DNA from: a virus
DNA length: 34,785 nt
IMG/VR virus record: IMGVR_UViG_3300046167_000250
Coordinates: 1-34,785 of that record
Strand: one strand, 5' to 3'
Part shown: piece by piece, positions 17,654 through 25,700 of the stretch
Position numbering within the stretch: position 1 is the stretch's first letter
Layout of the letters: each line of letters opens with the position of its first letter
The notes under the pieces: model-generated
Databases searched by the model: none
The model's input: only the letters and a program-made list of their open reading frames with translations
What the model was told of the DNA's origin: nothing
Position numbers and translations under genes: made by a program

Positions 17654-18502
17654 ATGGCATCAGCATTACCATACAGCATTAGCCACCGCAGCTACCGCTG
17701 TACGGAGCTATCAAAAGGTAGCGGTGATAAAAGACAACACAACCTCTACAGTTGATCCAGCAACTCAGCTCGTTATGACGATTTATATAACAGAGCTAAA
17801 GGCGTAGCAGGTCAACCATTTACACCATACACAGGTGCTAGAGTAGCTGGATTTAATCCAGACCAACTAGCTGGTTTTGATGCAACAAGAAACATGTTTG
17901 GTAGATCACTTGGTTATGATCCTACAGGACAACTAAACAACTTAGCTCAAGGCCCACTTAACATACAACAATTTCAGAATCCTTATAACGAACAAGTTAT
18001 TAATAACACGCTTGGCGATCTTAATGATGCAAGACAGATGCAAATACAAAGCGATCAAGATGCAGCAATAGGCAGAGGTGCTTTTGGTGGTTCTCGTTCA
18101 GCATTGCTTGAATCAGAAACAAACAAAAAATTTGCAGATGTAGCAGGTAGAACTGCTGGTAACTTAAGACAGTCTGGATTTAACAATGCAGCAAACCTAG
18201 CAATGGGCGACAGAAACTTCAGAGCTGGTTTATTTGGTAATCAATTAGCAGATCAATACAGAGGATTAGGTTTACTATCTGGTATTGGAAGCCAACAGCA
18301 GAGACTAGGACAAGCTGGACTAGATTCAAACTATGGCGAGTTTATGAGAGGCATAAATTATGGCCCACAACAGTTAGGTTTATTATCTGGTGCTGTATTT
18401 GGTATGACACCAGGACAAATAGATTCTACATCTAATAAACAAGGCACATTTGGAAGAATAGGTGATGCGGTTGATATCTACGACACAATTAAAAACATAT
18501 AA
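17654..18502 (+). CDS. Core/ejection-type protein, multiply frameshifted at the 5' end
   Basis: A clear start (AGGAAATAATATGG) opens MASALPY. Skipping one base near 17675 gives ALATAATAVRSYQKV, then DNTTSTVDPAT. A second shift near 17768 (either -1 or two extra bases) restores RYDDLYNRAKGVAGQPFTPY and then a clean frame to 18502. The conserved part, TPYTGARVAGFNPDQLAGFD, is frequent in marine podovirus internal virion proteins. The rest is Q-, N- and G-rich and helical (SRSALLESETNKKFADVAG, NLAMGDRNFRAGLFG). Corrected length is about 281 residues. As written, only the last 200 or so codons (from the ATG at 17894) are open. Confidence 0.65.
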
Positions 18503-18504
18503 TA

Positions 18505-19560
18505 ATGACAATATCAGAGTTTAACAATCCGTTTAGTTTGCTTAAGGCAAAACCAAATAACATAGATGATCCAATTATAAACATATCACCTATCAACGAA
18601 CAAAAAAAACTAGAAGAGGAAGAGAGAGCAAGAGCCGAAAAATCAATGAAGTTAAGAAACTTTGCTGATACGCTTCGTATGGTTAATGCAAACCAATCTG
18701 GCAACTCGCAACAGTCTATGATGTTTGCTAACAGACTAGCACAAAGAAAAGCAGACCAAGAAGCTAGGCAGTTGAAAGCACAGCAAGATATGCGAAGAAG
18801 AGATTATTTTGGCGATAATGAAAACTTGTTACAATTTGCAGAAATGATGGGTGATGAAGCTGCATACGCAGAAAAATTAAGATTAGACGCATTAGAAAAT
18901 CAAAGAATAAAAAAACAAAATTTCAACAGCGTTGCTCAAGGCATAAATATAAAGGACTATGGCAGTAATAGAGAATACTACCAAGCTCTAGGTATGGGAT
19001 ATCTAAATAAAGGATATAACGAAGAGGCTAGAAAGTTTTTAGAAATGGGTAAGGCTCAAACAGCAAAAGATTATTCAAAAGATATTTTGAGTGAAAGAAA
19101 GGTTGTAGAAAAACAATATACTCCTGTAAACCAAAATTTGCAAAATTTTCAAAAATTAGATACCGCACTAAACTCTGATACTGGAACAGGAGCTTATACT
19201 GCTTTAGTATTTTATCTAAGGAATTTAGACGGATCAGTTGTAAAATCTGAAGAGGTCAATACATTCCAAGAAATGCAAGGATTCTTAGAAAACGTACGAC
19301 AAAATCTTGAAAAAACAAAGGGAGATGGAATGACTGATGAAGTGAAAGCACAGTTGCGTAATATCTCTGCTGAAGCTACCAGGTTAACTCTTAAAGGATA
19401 TAATGATTACCTCAAAGGATCAGAGGTTGCATACGATGCTTTAGGTTTAGATCCAAATTTAATTTATTCTGGTTATATAATAGACACATCAGGTATAAAT
19501 CTTGGACAAGTAGAACCTTCGGATTTTACTAAAGAAATTACAGGGACGATAGTTGAATAA
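18505..19560 (+). CDS. Internal virion/ejection protein, coiled-coil
   Basis: This 351-residue protein starts two bases after the previous stop. After MTISEFNNPFSLLKAKPN it has long charged helices (EQKKLEEEERARAEKSMKL; RLAQRKADQEARQLKAQQD) and a mixed C-terminal half (GAYTALVFYLRNLDGS, then MTDEVKAQLRNISAEATRL). There is no membrane span. Size, position and coiled-coil nature match the middle of the three ejection proteins used by P22- and T7-like phages to pass DNA through the envelope. Its stop overlaps the next start (TAATG). Confidence 0.65.
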   Translation: MTISEFNNPFSLLKAKPNNIDDPIINISPINEQKKLEEEERARAEKSMKLRNFADTLRMVNANQSGNSQQSMMFANRLAQRKADQEARQLKAQQDMRRRDYFGDNENLLQFAEMMGDEAAYAEKLRLDALENQRIKKQNFNSVAQGINIKDYGSNREYYQALGMGYLNKGYNEEARKFLEMGKAQTAKDYSKDILSERKVVEKQYTPVNQNLQNFQKLDTALNSDTGTGAYTALVFYLRNLDGSVVKSEEVNTFQEMQGFLENVRQNLEKTKGDGMTDEVKAQLRNISAEATRLTLKGYNDYLKGSEVAYDALGLDPNLIYSGYIIDTSGINLGQVEPSDFTKEITGTIVE

Positions 19561-21863
19561 TGAGTAAAACATTTAGATCAGATCAGTATGGGGATTTGCA
19601 AGTACCTGATAATTATGAAGAGTTGTCTAAAGCAGATCAACAAAAAATATTAAAACAAGCAGCAAAGATTAAAAATACAAATGTTGCTCCTATGTCAAAC
19701 CTTAAATATGCCCAAGGTTTAATAGACCAAGGTGTTCAAGGTTTAACCATAGGGTCTTCAGATGAAATTGGTGGTGCTTTTTCTGAATTAGTAAATTTAC
19801 CAAAAACAATTTTTACAGACCAAGAATTTGGAGACTCTTTTAAAAGAAGAGTTGATAAAAAACAAAAAGACTACAAAGAGTTTCAAAACCAATATCCAGG
19901 GGCAGCACTTACAGCCAATATTGTTGGTTCAGCAGCACCAATCGCAGCTTCAGCTTTACTAGCACCTTTTACTGGTGGTACGTCTTTGGGAGCAACTACA
20001 GCAGCCACAAGTGCAAGGCTAGTTCCTCTTGCGGCAAAAACAAAAAATGTATTAGACAGTTCTAGGCTATTAGCTGGTGGTATAACAAAGCCAGGCTCAA
20101 CATTAACACAAAAAACTTTCGAAGGTTTTAAAATGGGCGGCGCTCAAGGATTGTTTGGTGGAGCTGCTTATAATGAGTCTGATTCAGATACTCTACTTGG
20201 AACCGTTAAAGACAAAGCAGCTGGAGCCGCAACTGGTGGTGTTGTTGGTGGAATTCTTGGAACTGCAATACCTTTAAGTATAGCTGGTGGTAAAAAAGTA
20301 ATATACGACCCCATTACAAAAACTTATAAAAAATTTACATCTAGCTCACCTATCTTTACAAAAGAAGAACTTATGGCAGTTAGAAATATTAGTGATGCTT
20401 TTTCAAGAGATGAAATAGATGCAAATACAGTAATTCAACAAATACAAAAAAATATTTCAGCGGATAAGTTAGAGGGAATTACTCCAGTAGAAATATTAGC
20501 TGACTATGGTGGAGTTGCTGTAAAAAGAAAGTTAAGAGGATTAAATATTAATACTCCAGGCTCAAGAATTTCAGATACCTTAACAGAAAGAGGATCTGGT
20601 AGTGTAGAGGGTAAAGCCACAGATATGATTAAGGGTAATACTTCTAACATACAATCAACCAGGGTTGCAAAGTCTGTAGAGGGAGCTTCTGATAGAACGA
20701 TTGAAACTAAAGGCATAAATCTACAAGATGGTATAAAAGAAATTGAAGAAGCTGCACAAAAAAATTTAGGCCCTTTGTATAAACAAGCGTTTGATAAAAA
20801 TATAGCAGTTGATAATTTAGAACTATATAAATATTTAGAACAGCCAATTTTACAAAAAGCATATAAAGAAGCTAAAGTAGAGTTTTTAGAAAAACTTAGT
20901 GCAGACAAAAGAAGTCCTATAGATATACCAGATTTTAAAAATTTATTTGTAAAAGAAGATGGAAAAATAGTTGGGGTAACAAAAAACCTACCATTAGAAT
21001 TTTTAGATTTAATTAAAAGAGCTGCTGACAGCAAAACTTATAATTTGAAAACTTCTAGTGTTGGTTCAGAAAAAATAACTTCTGCTGCTGCAAACAATAG
21101 ACAAAAAATTGCTAATAACTTTAGAAATTTATTAAAAGGTTCTGTTGGCGGTGATGAGTATGTTACTGTTTTAAATAATGCTTCAGATAGATTTTCTTTA
21201 ATAAAGGCCTATGAATTAGCTCCAAAATTACAAAAACAGTCTGTTAAATCTAAGTTTTTTAAAACAGCATTTGGGAATCTTAAAAATGAAGCAGAAAGAG
21301 ATGCCTTTAGACTTGGTGTATTTAAAGAACTTACAGATGAAATAAATAGTATTGGAGATAATATAGATTTAGCAAAAAAATTATTAAACTCACCTAATGT
21401 AAGAAATAAAATAGATATATTATTTGTTGGAAATGAAGAAGCCAAAGAAGTTTTTTTAAGAAGATTAATAAGAGAGAGTAAGATTGCTCAAACAGCACAA
21501 ACAGTTCTTGGTGGTTCAAACTCGGCTGAAAAACTTACCGATGCTGGTGATAGGCTTACAGCTTTGACAGATGCTATTGTTGGTTTAAGAGACCCAGGAA
21601 GTTCTGCTGGTTTAAGAGGTCAAGAGGCTACAGTTAGCAGAGTAAGAGATGCAATTTTTGACCCAGAAGGAAAACAGAGAAATGCTTTGTTAGATGTATT
21701 TTTAAATCAAAATCCTAATAGGCAGCAACAAATATTTCAAGCAATGACTCAAGCTCAAAGAGATGAATATATAAATAATTTATTACAAAACACAGCTAAT
21801 AGAAGTGCTATAAGATCATCCGTGCCACAAGGAACAGAATTGTTAAATGACCTTTTAAACTAA
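19560..21863 (+). CDS. Large internal virion/ejection protein
   Basis: This 767-residue protein is the largest internal candidate. It starts MSKTFRSDQYGDLQVPDNYE. Residues around 115-160 and 195-240 hold Ala/Gly-rich hydrophobic segments (AALTANIVGSAAPIAASALL; AAGAATGGVVGGILGTAIPL) that could insert in membranes. Long helical stretches follow. It ends NLLQNTANRSAIRSSV. It is markedly AT-rich compared with the head genes. Membrane-active hydrophobic segments in a big helical protein at the end of the tail operon fit an ejection-pore protein; no lytic enzyme motif was noticed. Confidence 0.65.
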   Translation: MSKTFRSDQYGDLQVPDNYEELSKADQQKILKQAAKIKNTNVAPMSNLKYAQGLIDQGVQGLTIGSSDEIGGAFSELVNLPKTIFTDQEFGDSFKRRVDKKQKDYKEFQNQYPGAALTANIVGSAAPIAASALLAPFTGGTSLGATTAATSARLVPLAAKTKNVLDSSRLLAGGITKPGSTLTQKTFEGFKMGGAQGLFGGAAYNESDSDTLLGTVKDKAAGAATGGVVGGILGTAIPLSIAGGKKVIYDPITKTYKKFTSSSPIFTKEELMAVRNISDAFSRDEIDANTVIQQIQKNISADKLEGITPVEILADYGGVAVKRKLRGLNINTPGSRISDTLTERGSGSVEGKATDMIKGNTSNIQSTRVAKSVEGASDRTIETKGINLQDGIKEIEEAAQKNLGPLYKQAFDKNIAVDNLELYKYLEQPILQKAYKEAKVEFLEKLSADKRSPIDIPDFKNLFVKEDGKIVGVTKNLPLEFLDLIKRAADSKTYNLKTSSVGSEKITSAAANNRQKIANNFRNLLKGSVGGDEYVTVLNNASDRFSLIKAYELAPKLQKQSVKSKFFKTAFGNLKNEAERDAFRLGVFKELTDEINSIGDNIDLAKKLLNSPNVRNKIDILFVGNEEAKEVFLRRLIRESKIAQTAQTVLGGSNSAEKLTDAGDRLTALTDAIVGLRDPGSSAGLRGQEATVSRVRDAIFDPEGKQRNALLDVFLNQNPNRQQQIFQAMTQAQRDEYINNLLQNTANRSAIRSSVPQGTELLNDLLN

Positions 21864-21874
21864 CATGTCCCAAC

Positions 21875-22354
21875 ATGACACGAGCAACGGAGAGAATAGG
21901 TAGGAGTGGCGAATACCTAACTTGCTCGGTGATAGCAAGGGAAACCGATACTGTAACAGTTATGCCTCATGGTGCTAACGCTGACATAATCTTTGAATAC
22001 GATAACCAAATGTATCGCTGTCAAGTCAAGACAGTTACCCATATAGAAAAAGCTAGAAACAGTTGGCGGTTTGATTTACGAAAAGGATCGCACAGCAAGT
22101 CAAGAGAGTACAAAGAAAACACCATTGATATATTCGCCTTGGTTAATCTTAAATACCAGAATGTTTACTTCCTACCTTTTAACAATTGCAAATACCTACA
22201 ATATTCTGTACATGACGAACCCATGAAAGCTGTTAATTCAATAGAGAGTTTTAGAGAGGCTATGGATGCAATAATTTCGGCAAATGGGCGGCAAATAGGC
22301 ATATCAGTCCATGACATACCTCTTGAAAAACCCCAGAAATTAGCGGTTATTTAA
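21875..22354 (+). CDS. PD-(D/E)XK-like nuclease next to the attachment site
   Basis: This 159-residue protein begins MTRATERIGRSGEYLTCSVI. The motifs match a restriction-type nuclease fold: RSGEYL (helix with E), ANADIIFEYD (D), and YRCQVKTV (Q-V-K, where many relatives have E-V-K). Later segments (IDIFALVNLKYQNVYFLPF) complete the usual sheet. It lies between the ejection protein and the putative attP, so in an integrated prophage it would be at an end. That position is typical of cargo (lysogenic conversion) or Holliday-junction and homing-type nucleases. The substrate is unknown. Its last 76 bases include one pair of integrase-arm-like repeats. Confidence 0.6.
   Translation: MTRATERIGRSGEYLTCSVIARETDTVTVMPHGANADIIFEYDNQMYRCQVKTVTHIEKARNSWRFDLRKGSHSKSREYKENTIDIFALVNLKYQNVYFLPFNNCKYLQYSVHDEPMKAVNSIESFREAMDAIISANGRQIGISVHDIPLEKPQKLAVI
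22279..22296 (+). repeat. Paired GGCAAAT heptamers, left arm candidate
   Basis: GGCAAAT occurs at 22279-22285 and 22290-22296, start-to-start spacing 11 bases, one helical turn. The same pair with the same spacing occurs on the other side of the attachment core (22518-22535). Phage integrases bind arm-type sites flanking the core, so these are plausible arm sites. They overlap the end of the nuclease gene. Confidence 0.55.
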
Positions 22355-22359
22355 CTGTT

Positions 22360-22394
22360 CGGGGAGTAGCGCAGCCTGGTAGCGCACTATGTTT
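22360..22394 (+). other. Putative attP core: 5' half of a tRNA-Pro gene
   Basis: Bases 22360-22386 read as a tRNA 5' half: acceptor strand CGGGGAG, TA, then the D arm GCGC-AGCCTGGTA-GCGC and A. This is a good match to bacterial proline tRNAs, and 22387-22394 (CTATGTTT) would fit an anticodon stem and loop entry. The tRNA is not complete: no pairing anticodon arm, T arm or 3' acceptor strand follows. A tRNA fragment next to an integrase gene is the standard form of attP. It carries the 5' rather than the usual 3' half. Confidence 0.75.
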
Positions 22395-22443
22395 ACAAGC
22401 CATCACACAATTTCACATCATTACTTTTTTTTACTAAAAACCC

Positions 22444-22473
22444 TTGTTTTCTTTACAAGATTCAATTTATAAT
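22444..22473 (+). promoter_or_regulatory. int: Candidate integrase promoter
   Basis: TTGTTT (22444-22449) and a perfect TATAAT (22468-22473) are 18 bases apart, a sigma-70-like promoter about 75 bases upstream of the integrase start. The -35 region lies in a small inverted repeat (CTTGT/ACAAG) that may be an operator. The transcript would begin near TAATAGGTAAACAA (22482-22495), a motif also found just before the excisionase-like gene. Confidence 0.5.
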
Positions 22474-22517
22474 TTACTCGTTAATAGGTAAACAATCACA
22501 TCAATACTGCTGATTTT

Positions 22518-22535
22518 GGCAAATGGATGGCAAAT
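22518..22535 (+). repeat. Paired GGCAAAT heptamers, right arm candidate
   Basis: GGCAAAT occurs at 22518-22524 and 22529-22535, again 11 bases apart, matching the left pair. It lies immediately upstream of the integrase ribosome-binding site, so integrase bound here could repress its own gene. Confidence 0.55.
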
Positions 22536-22545
22536 GGAGGAAAGC

Positions 22546-23637
22546 ATGGCGCAATACCAGACTGATACAAAAGTGAAAGGTCTTAGAATTTATCCAACAG
22601 GATATTATGTGTACTATCGGATAGATGGTAGACGAAGAGTTATGAAGTTAGCCAACACAGATATTCTTATTGGTGTTGCAAGAAACAAAGCACAAAAAAT
22701 ACTTGGTGAAGTAGCTCAAGGCATTGATCCATTAGAAGCAAAGAAAGTAGAAGCTGATGCTTATACCTTAAACCAGGCGTTTGAGTTAAAGCTAGAAGAC
22801 TTGTTCAACAATAATAAGAAGTGCGTTGAGATGAAGGATGGCAAGATAGATGGTGAGCCAAGACGTATGTGGGATAGAGATGTTAAGAATACTTTAGGTA
22901 AGATGAAACTAGAAAGCGTTGAGACTGGTGATATAACTAAGCTACATATTGCTGTAAGTAAAAGAGCTAAGTATCAAGCCAATAGGGTGGTGCAATTGAT
23001 TAGTTCTGTGTTTGAGAACAGCATTAGATTGTCTTTAGTTAAGTATAACCCTGCAAAGTACGTTAAAAAGAACCCTGAGATGCAACGTGATAGGCCTTTA
23101 ACAGACAAAGAGTTTGCTGAAATAAATAAGCAGATCAATATCATAGAGTCACAAACGCATGAGCGACACTTAAATTCTATCAAGTATATAAGGTTATGTA
23201 TCTTGACTGGTGGTAGATGTGTTAGCGAGATTGGTAGTGCTAAGTGGTCTGATCTTGATGGTAATAAATTAGTCTTAGAAGAACATAAGACAGACTACCA
23301 AGGTAAGCCAAGAGTAATACATCTAAACAATCAAGCTATGGCAATCATTAACTCTTGCGATAGAAACAGCGAAACAATACTTGGTGTTAAATATCCGTTC
23401 CATACTTGGAACAAAATTAGAAAAGCTGCTGGATGTCCAGATGTGACGTTCCACGATCTAAGACATAACTTTGGTACTATGGCAGGTGAGCAAATGAAGA
23501 TTGAAGATGTGAAGACTCTTATGGGACATAAAAGCATTAAGGCTACTGAGCGTTACCGTAAAACTAGAGAGCATATAGCCACCGAAGAAATGCAGAATGT
23601 CGGTAACTATATGCAGAAGATAATGATGTCTAATTAA
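22546..23637 (+). CDS. int: Tyrosine recombinase (integrase)
   Basis: This 363-residue site-specific recombinase would integrate the phage into the host tRNA gene. The start at 22546 is chosen because GGAGG (22536-22540) lies five bases upstream; a TTG at 22516 would extend it by ten residues. It has an N-terminal arm-binding region (YYVYYRIDGRRRVMKLANTD), a core-binding region, and a catalytic domain with TGGRCVSEIG (first Arg), HDLRHNFGTMA (His-x-x-Arg), LMGHKSIKATERY (His and the Tyr nucleophile). All catalytic residues are visible. It fits temperate marine podovirus integrases. Neighbouring attP and an excisionase-like gene complete the module. Confidence 0.95.
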   Translation: MAQYQTDTKVKGLRIYPTGYYVYYRIDGRRRVMKLANTDILIGVARNKAQKILGEVAQGIDPLEAKKVEADAYTLNQAFELKLEDLFNNNKKCVEMKDGKIDGEPRRMWDRDVKNTLGKMKLESVETGDITKLHIAVSKRAKYQANRVVQLISSVFENSIRLSLVKYNPAKYVKKNPEMQRDRPLTDKEFAEINKQINIIESQTHERHLNSIKYIRLCILTGGRCVSEIGSAKWSDLDGNKLVLEEHKTDYQGKPRVIHLNNQAMAIINSCDRNSETILGVKYPFHTWNKIRKAAGCPDVTFHDLRHNFGTMAGEQMKIEDVKTLMGHKSIKATERYRKTREHIATEEMQNVGNYMQKIMMSN

Positions 23638-23915
23638 AGTTCTTCGTAGTGTTTAATTAAAGCGTTTAAATACCATTGTGCTTTCTCCAAGCATTCAATG
23701 TTGCTGTCTTTATTTTTATGTCTAAATAAATATTTCCAGATGTTACCTTCTAAGTAAGCTGGAAAGTTATTAGAACCAACTCTATCTTTTATCAGATCAA
23801 TACATTCTATCTTGCCTTGGTAATGCGGTGGTTTGTTTACCATGTCTACCTTGTTGGTTTTTTTTAATTCTTCCAATTTATCCCACTCCTCTCTTGTAAC
23901 TTTATCTATACTCAT
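23634..23915 (-). CDS. DUF3310 protein
   Basis: This 93-residue protein matches the DUF3310 family in NKPPHYQGKIECIDLIKD, then YLEGNIWKYLFRHKNKD and ECLEKAQWYLNALIKHY. The family is common in phages and often annotated as nucleotide-kinase related, without proven function. It has an AAGGAGGTAAAA ribosome-binding site. It is read leftward and overlaps the end of int by four bases, so it is convergent with int and divergent from the excisionase-like gene, in the middle of the lysogeny module. Confidence 0.85.
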   Translation of the reverse strand: MSIDKVTREEWDKLEELKKTNKVDMVNKPPHYQGKIECIDLIKDRVGSNNFPAYLEGNIWKYLFRHKNKDSNIECLEKAQWYLNALIKHYEEL

Positions 23916-24076
23916 TTTTACCTCCTTATTAATGCGTAAATGTTATTGATAAATTTTCTGTAAATTTTTTCTGAAGATTTAATCTGAATAATATTTCTAT
24001 TATTTCTTGTCAGTTACTTGCTTTATTAAATTTACTTAGAGTAGAATAACATAATCACGAAGTAATAGGTAACAAC
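23916..24076. promoter_or_regulatory. Divergent control region between DUF3310 and excisionase-like genes
   Basis: This is 161 AT-rich bases without a gene. Rightward, TTGCTT (24018-24023) and TAGAAT (24042-24047), 18 bases apart, form a candidate promoter for the excisionase-like gene. TAATAGGTAACAA (24063-24075) abuts its ATG and nearly matches TAATAGGTAAACAA upstream of int. Leftward promoter elements for DUF3310 are not clear. This is a good place for a lysogeny switch operator, but no repressor gene is recognisable nearby. Confidence 0.4.
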
Positions 24077-24262
24077 ATGGAAGAAAAAATATTTTTAGAC
24101 CAAAAAGAACTAGCAAAAAGATGGTTACGTTCTCATAGAACATTAGAGAACTGGAGAACAAAAGGAAAAGGCCCAACTTATATAAAGATTGGTGGCAAAG
24201 TTTTATATCGTCTTAGCGACATAGTAGAAATAGAAAATAAATCAGACGTATCTGGAGAGTAG
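24077..24262 (+). CDS. Excisionase-like helix-turn-helix protein
   Basis: This 61-residue protein, MEEKIFLDQKELAKRWLRSH followed by RTLENWRTKGKGPTYIKIGGKVLYRLSDIVEIENK, fits the small winged-helix/HTH_17 (AlpA/Xis-like) type: recognition of LDQKELAKRW, then the wing GPTYIKIGGKVLYR. Such proteins bend DNA to direct excision or act as activators. Proximity to int and the shared upstream motif support an excisionase role. A control role for the replication operon that follows is an alternative. Confidence 0.75.
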   Translation: MEEKIFLDQKELAKRWLRSHRTLENWRTKGKGPTYIKIGGKVLYRLSDIVEIENKSDVSGE

Positions 24263-24263
24263 T

Positions 24264-24695
24264 TTGGTCAACGCACGAAACAAAGGGCGTAGAGGTGAGC
24301 GCGAAGTCATAGATGAAATTAAAGAACTTTTAGGCATAGAGCTAGAAGTTAATTATGCTCAGACTTTTGGTGGCGGTCACGATCTTATATCTCCTAATGG
24401 CTACATGCCTTACGCAATAGAAGTTAAAAGACGTAAAGCAATCACACAATCAGATATTAAAAACTGGTGGGATCAAACAGTCAGACAGGCAAAGAAAGTA
24501 GATTTATTACCATGTCTTTGGTTCAGACAAGACAGAGCAGATTGGAAGGTAGCGATACCATGTCCATATTCTAGCGAGAAAGATTTTTTTCCAGTTGAAG
24601 ATGTAAACATTGCTTCAATTATCAGTCCAGAACTTTGGGCGGCAATAGCAAGAGAGGAGTACAACATTGGCACACGCGATATTAGCACCGAGTAG
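24264..24695 (+). CDS. PD-(D/E)XK nuclease, Holliday-junction-resolvase-like
   Basis: This 143-residue protein uses a TTG start after GGAG (24254-24257). The motifs are NKGRRGEREVIDEI (E), GGGHDLISPNG (D), and AIEVKRRKAITQSD (E-V-K), the full active site of this nuclease fold, followed by WWDQTVRQAKKVDLLPCLWF. Archaeal Hjc-like and phage resolvases share this order, so it may cut branched intermediates of replication or recombination. It overlaps the next gene by 29 bases in another frame. Confidence 0.8.
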   Translation: MVNARNKGRRGEREVIDEIKELLGIELEVNYAQTFGGGHDLISPNGYMPYAIEVKRRKAITQSDIKNWWDQTVRQAKKVDLLPCLWFRQDRADWKVAIPCPYSSEKDFFPVEDVNIASIISPELWAAIAREEYNIGTRDISTE

Positions 24696-25404
24696 TATAA
24701 ACAGAATTATAAGATGTCCTGCTTCAGCTAAGATTAATGCTGTGGCGGAACGAAGAGGAAGTATAGCTGCGGCTAGAGGTACTGCGGTTCACGAAATGTG
24801 TGAAGCTCTACTTAAGAATAGATTAGATGGCATTACATTAGCTGATTACTACCTTGGTAGAACTGTTGATGTAGATGGTTTTAGTTTTGACATTACTAAA
24901 GATGATATTGCTATAGCTGAAATCTATGTTGATTATATTAATCAGCGAACAGAAGAACTTAACGGTAAATTATTAATAGAAGAAAAAGTAAATGCTCCAG
25001 AGATTAGTGATGATCTATGGGGAACTGCTGATGCAGTCATCTTAGGTGAAAGCAATAGAATGGTAGTAGCAGATTTAAAGTCTGGTGCTTGGCCTGTAGA
25101 TGTAGTGATGAATGAGCAGTTAATGACTTACTCATTAGCATGTCTGGCTAGATGGGGAAACGAAGATACTGTGATTGAAATGACAATCATACAACCAAAC
25201 AAAAGAGCCTTTCATAAAGATGGGCAAATAAGAACTTGGGATATTCAAGCTGTCGATCTTGCAGATTGGGGTTTGAATATTCTGAAACCAGCTTGTGATG
25301 AAGCATTGGGTGATGAGCCTAGCTTTAATGCTGGTAATTGGTGCAAATTCTGTTCACACAAAGAAGTTTGCGAAACATATAACAATCCAAAGGAGGATTT
25401 ATAA
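24667..25404 (+). CDS. DUF2800/Cas4-RecB-like exonuclease
   Basis: This 245-residue protein starts at a TTG. IIRCPASAKIN supplies one Cys and RGTAVHEMCEALL a conserved His. GTADAVILGESN and VVADLKSGAWPVD give the D and D-x-K catalytic pair, and NEQLMTYSLACLA contains the Gln-x6-Tyr-like motif IV. The C-terminal CKFCSHKEVC has three Cys, so with the first Cys a Cas4/AddB-type iron-sulphur cluster is likely. It probably resects DNA ends to make ssDNA for the neighbouring recombinase and ssDNA-binding protein. The stop overlaps the next ATG. Confidence 0.85.
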   Translation: MAHAILAPSSINRIIRCPASAKINAVAERRGSIAAARGTAVHEMCEALLKNRLDGITLADYYLGRTVDVDGFSFDITKDDIAIAEIYVDYINQRTEELNGKLLIEEKVNAPEISDDLWGTADAVILGESNRMVVADLKSGAWPVDVVMNEQLMTYSLACLARWGNEDTVIEMTIIQPNKRAFHKDGQIRTWDIQAVDLADWGLNILKPACDEALGDEPSFNAGNWCKFCSHKEVCETYNNPKEDL

Positions 25405-25700
25405 TGGTAGATAATAAAAAAGAGCAACCTCTTTTAAGTTTCCAAGATAAAGATGGAAACCCAAGAGAGATATTTGAGAAAGACTTAACTGATTTGAATA
25501 GACCTATAGTTCAGCAGATTAGTCAAGACTTAAAAGCGCAAGAACAGCTTGAACCTGCTTATGTAGAAGCAACTAAAACTGTTCATCACATGGAAACTCT
25601 TAGAAGGTGTATTGAAAATTCAGTAAAGGAATTAGAAGATGTTTTGCCACCTTACAAGAAACCAATTGTAATTGAAGGTGCTGACAAGGCAGGTAAATAA
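25404..25700 (+). CDS. Hypothetical protein of the recombination cluster
   Basis: This 98-residue charged protein starts MVDNKKEQPLLSFQDKDGNP and contains helices (NRPIVQQISQDLKAQEQLEP; METLRRCIENSVKELEDVL). It overlaps both neighbours by one base (TAATG), so it is translated with the exonuclease and the ATPase. No known domain is recognisable. A small partner or regulatory role for the recombinase is suggested by position only. Confidence 0.65.
   Translation: MVDNKKEQPLLSFQDKDGNPREIFEKDLTDLNRPIVQQISQDLKAQEQLEPAYVEATKTVHHMETLRRCIENSVKELEDVLPPYKKPIVIEGADKAGK

Noticed and set aside
22360-22440. Complete tRNA gene after the nuclease
   Set aside because: Only the acceptor 5' strand and D arm are present. 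The anticodon stem is not closed and no T arm or 3' acceptor strand follows, so it is a fragment used as an attachment site.
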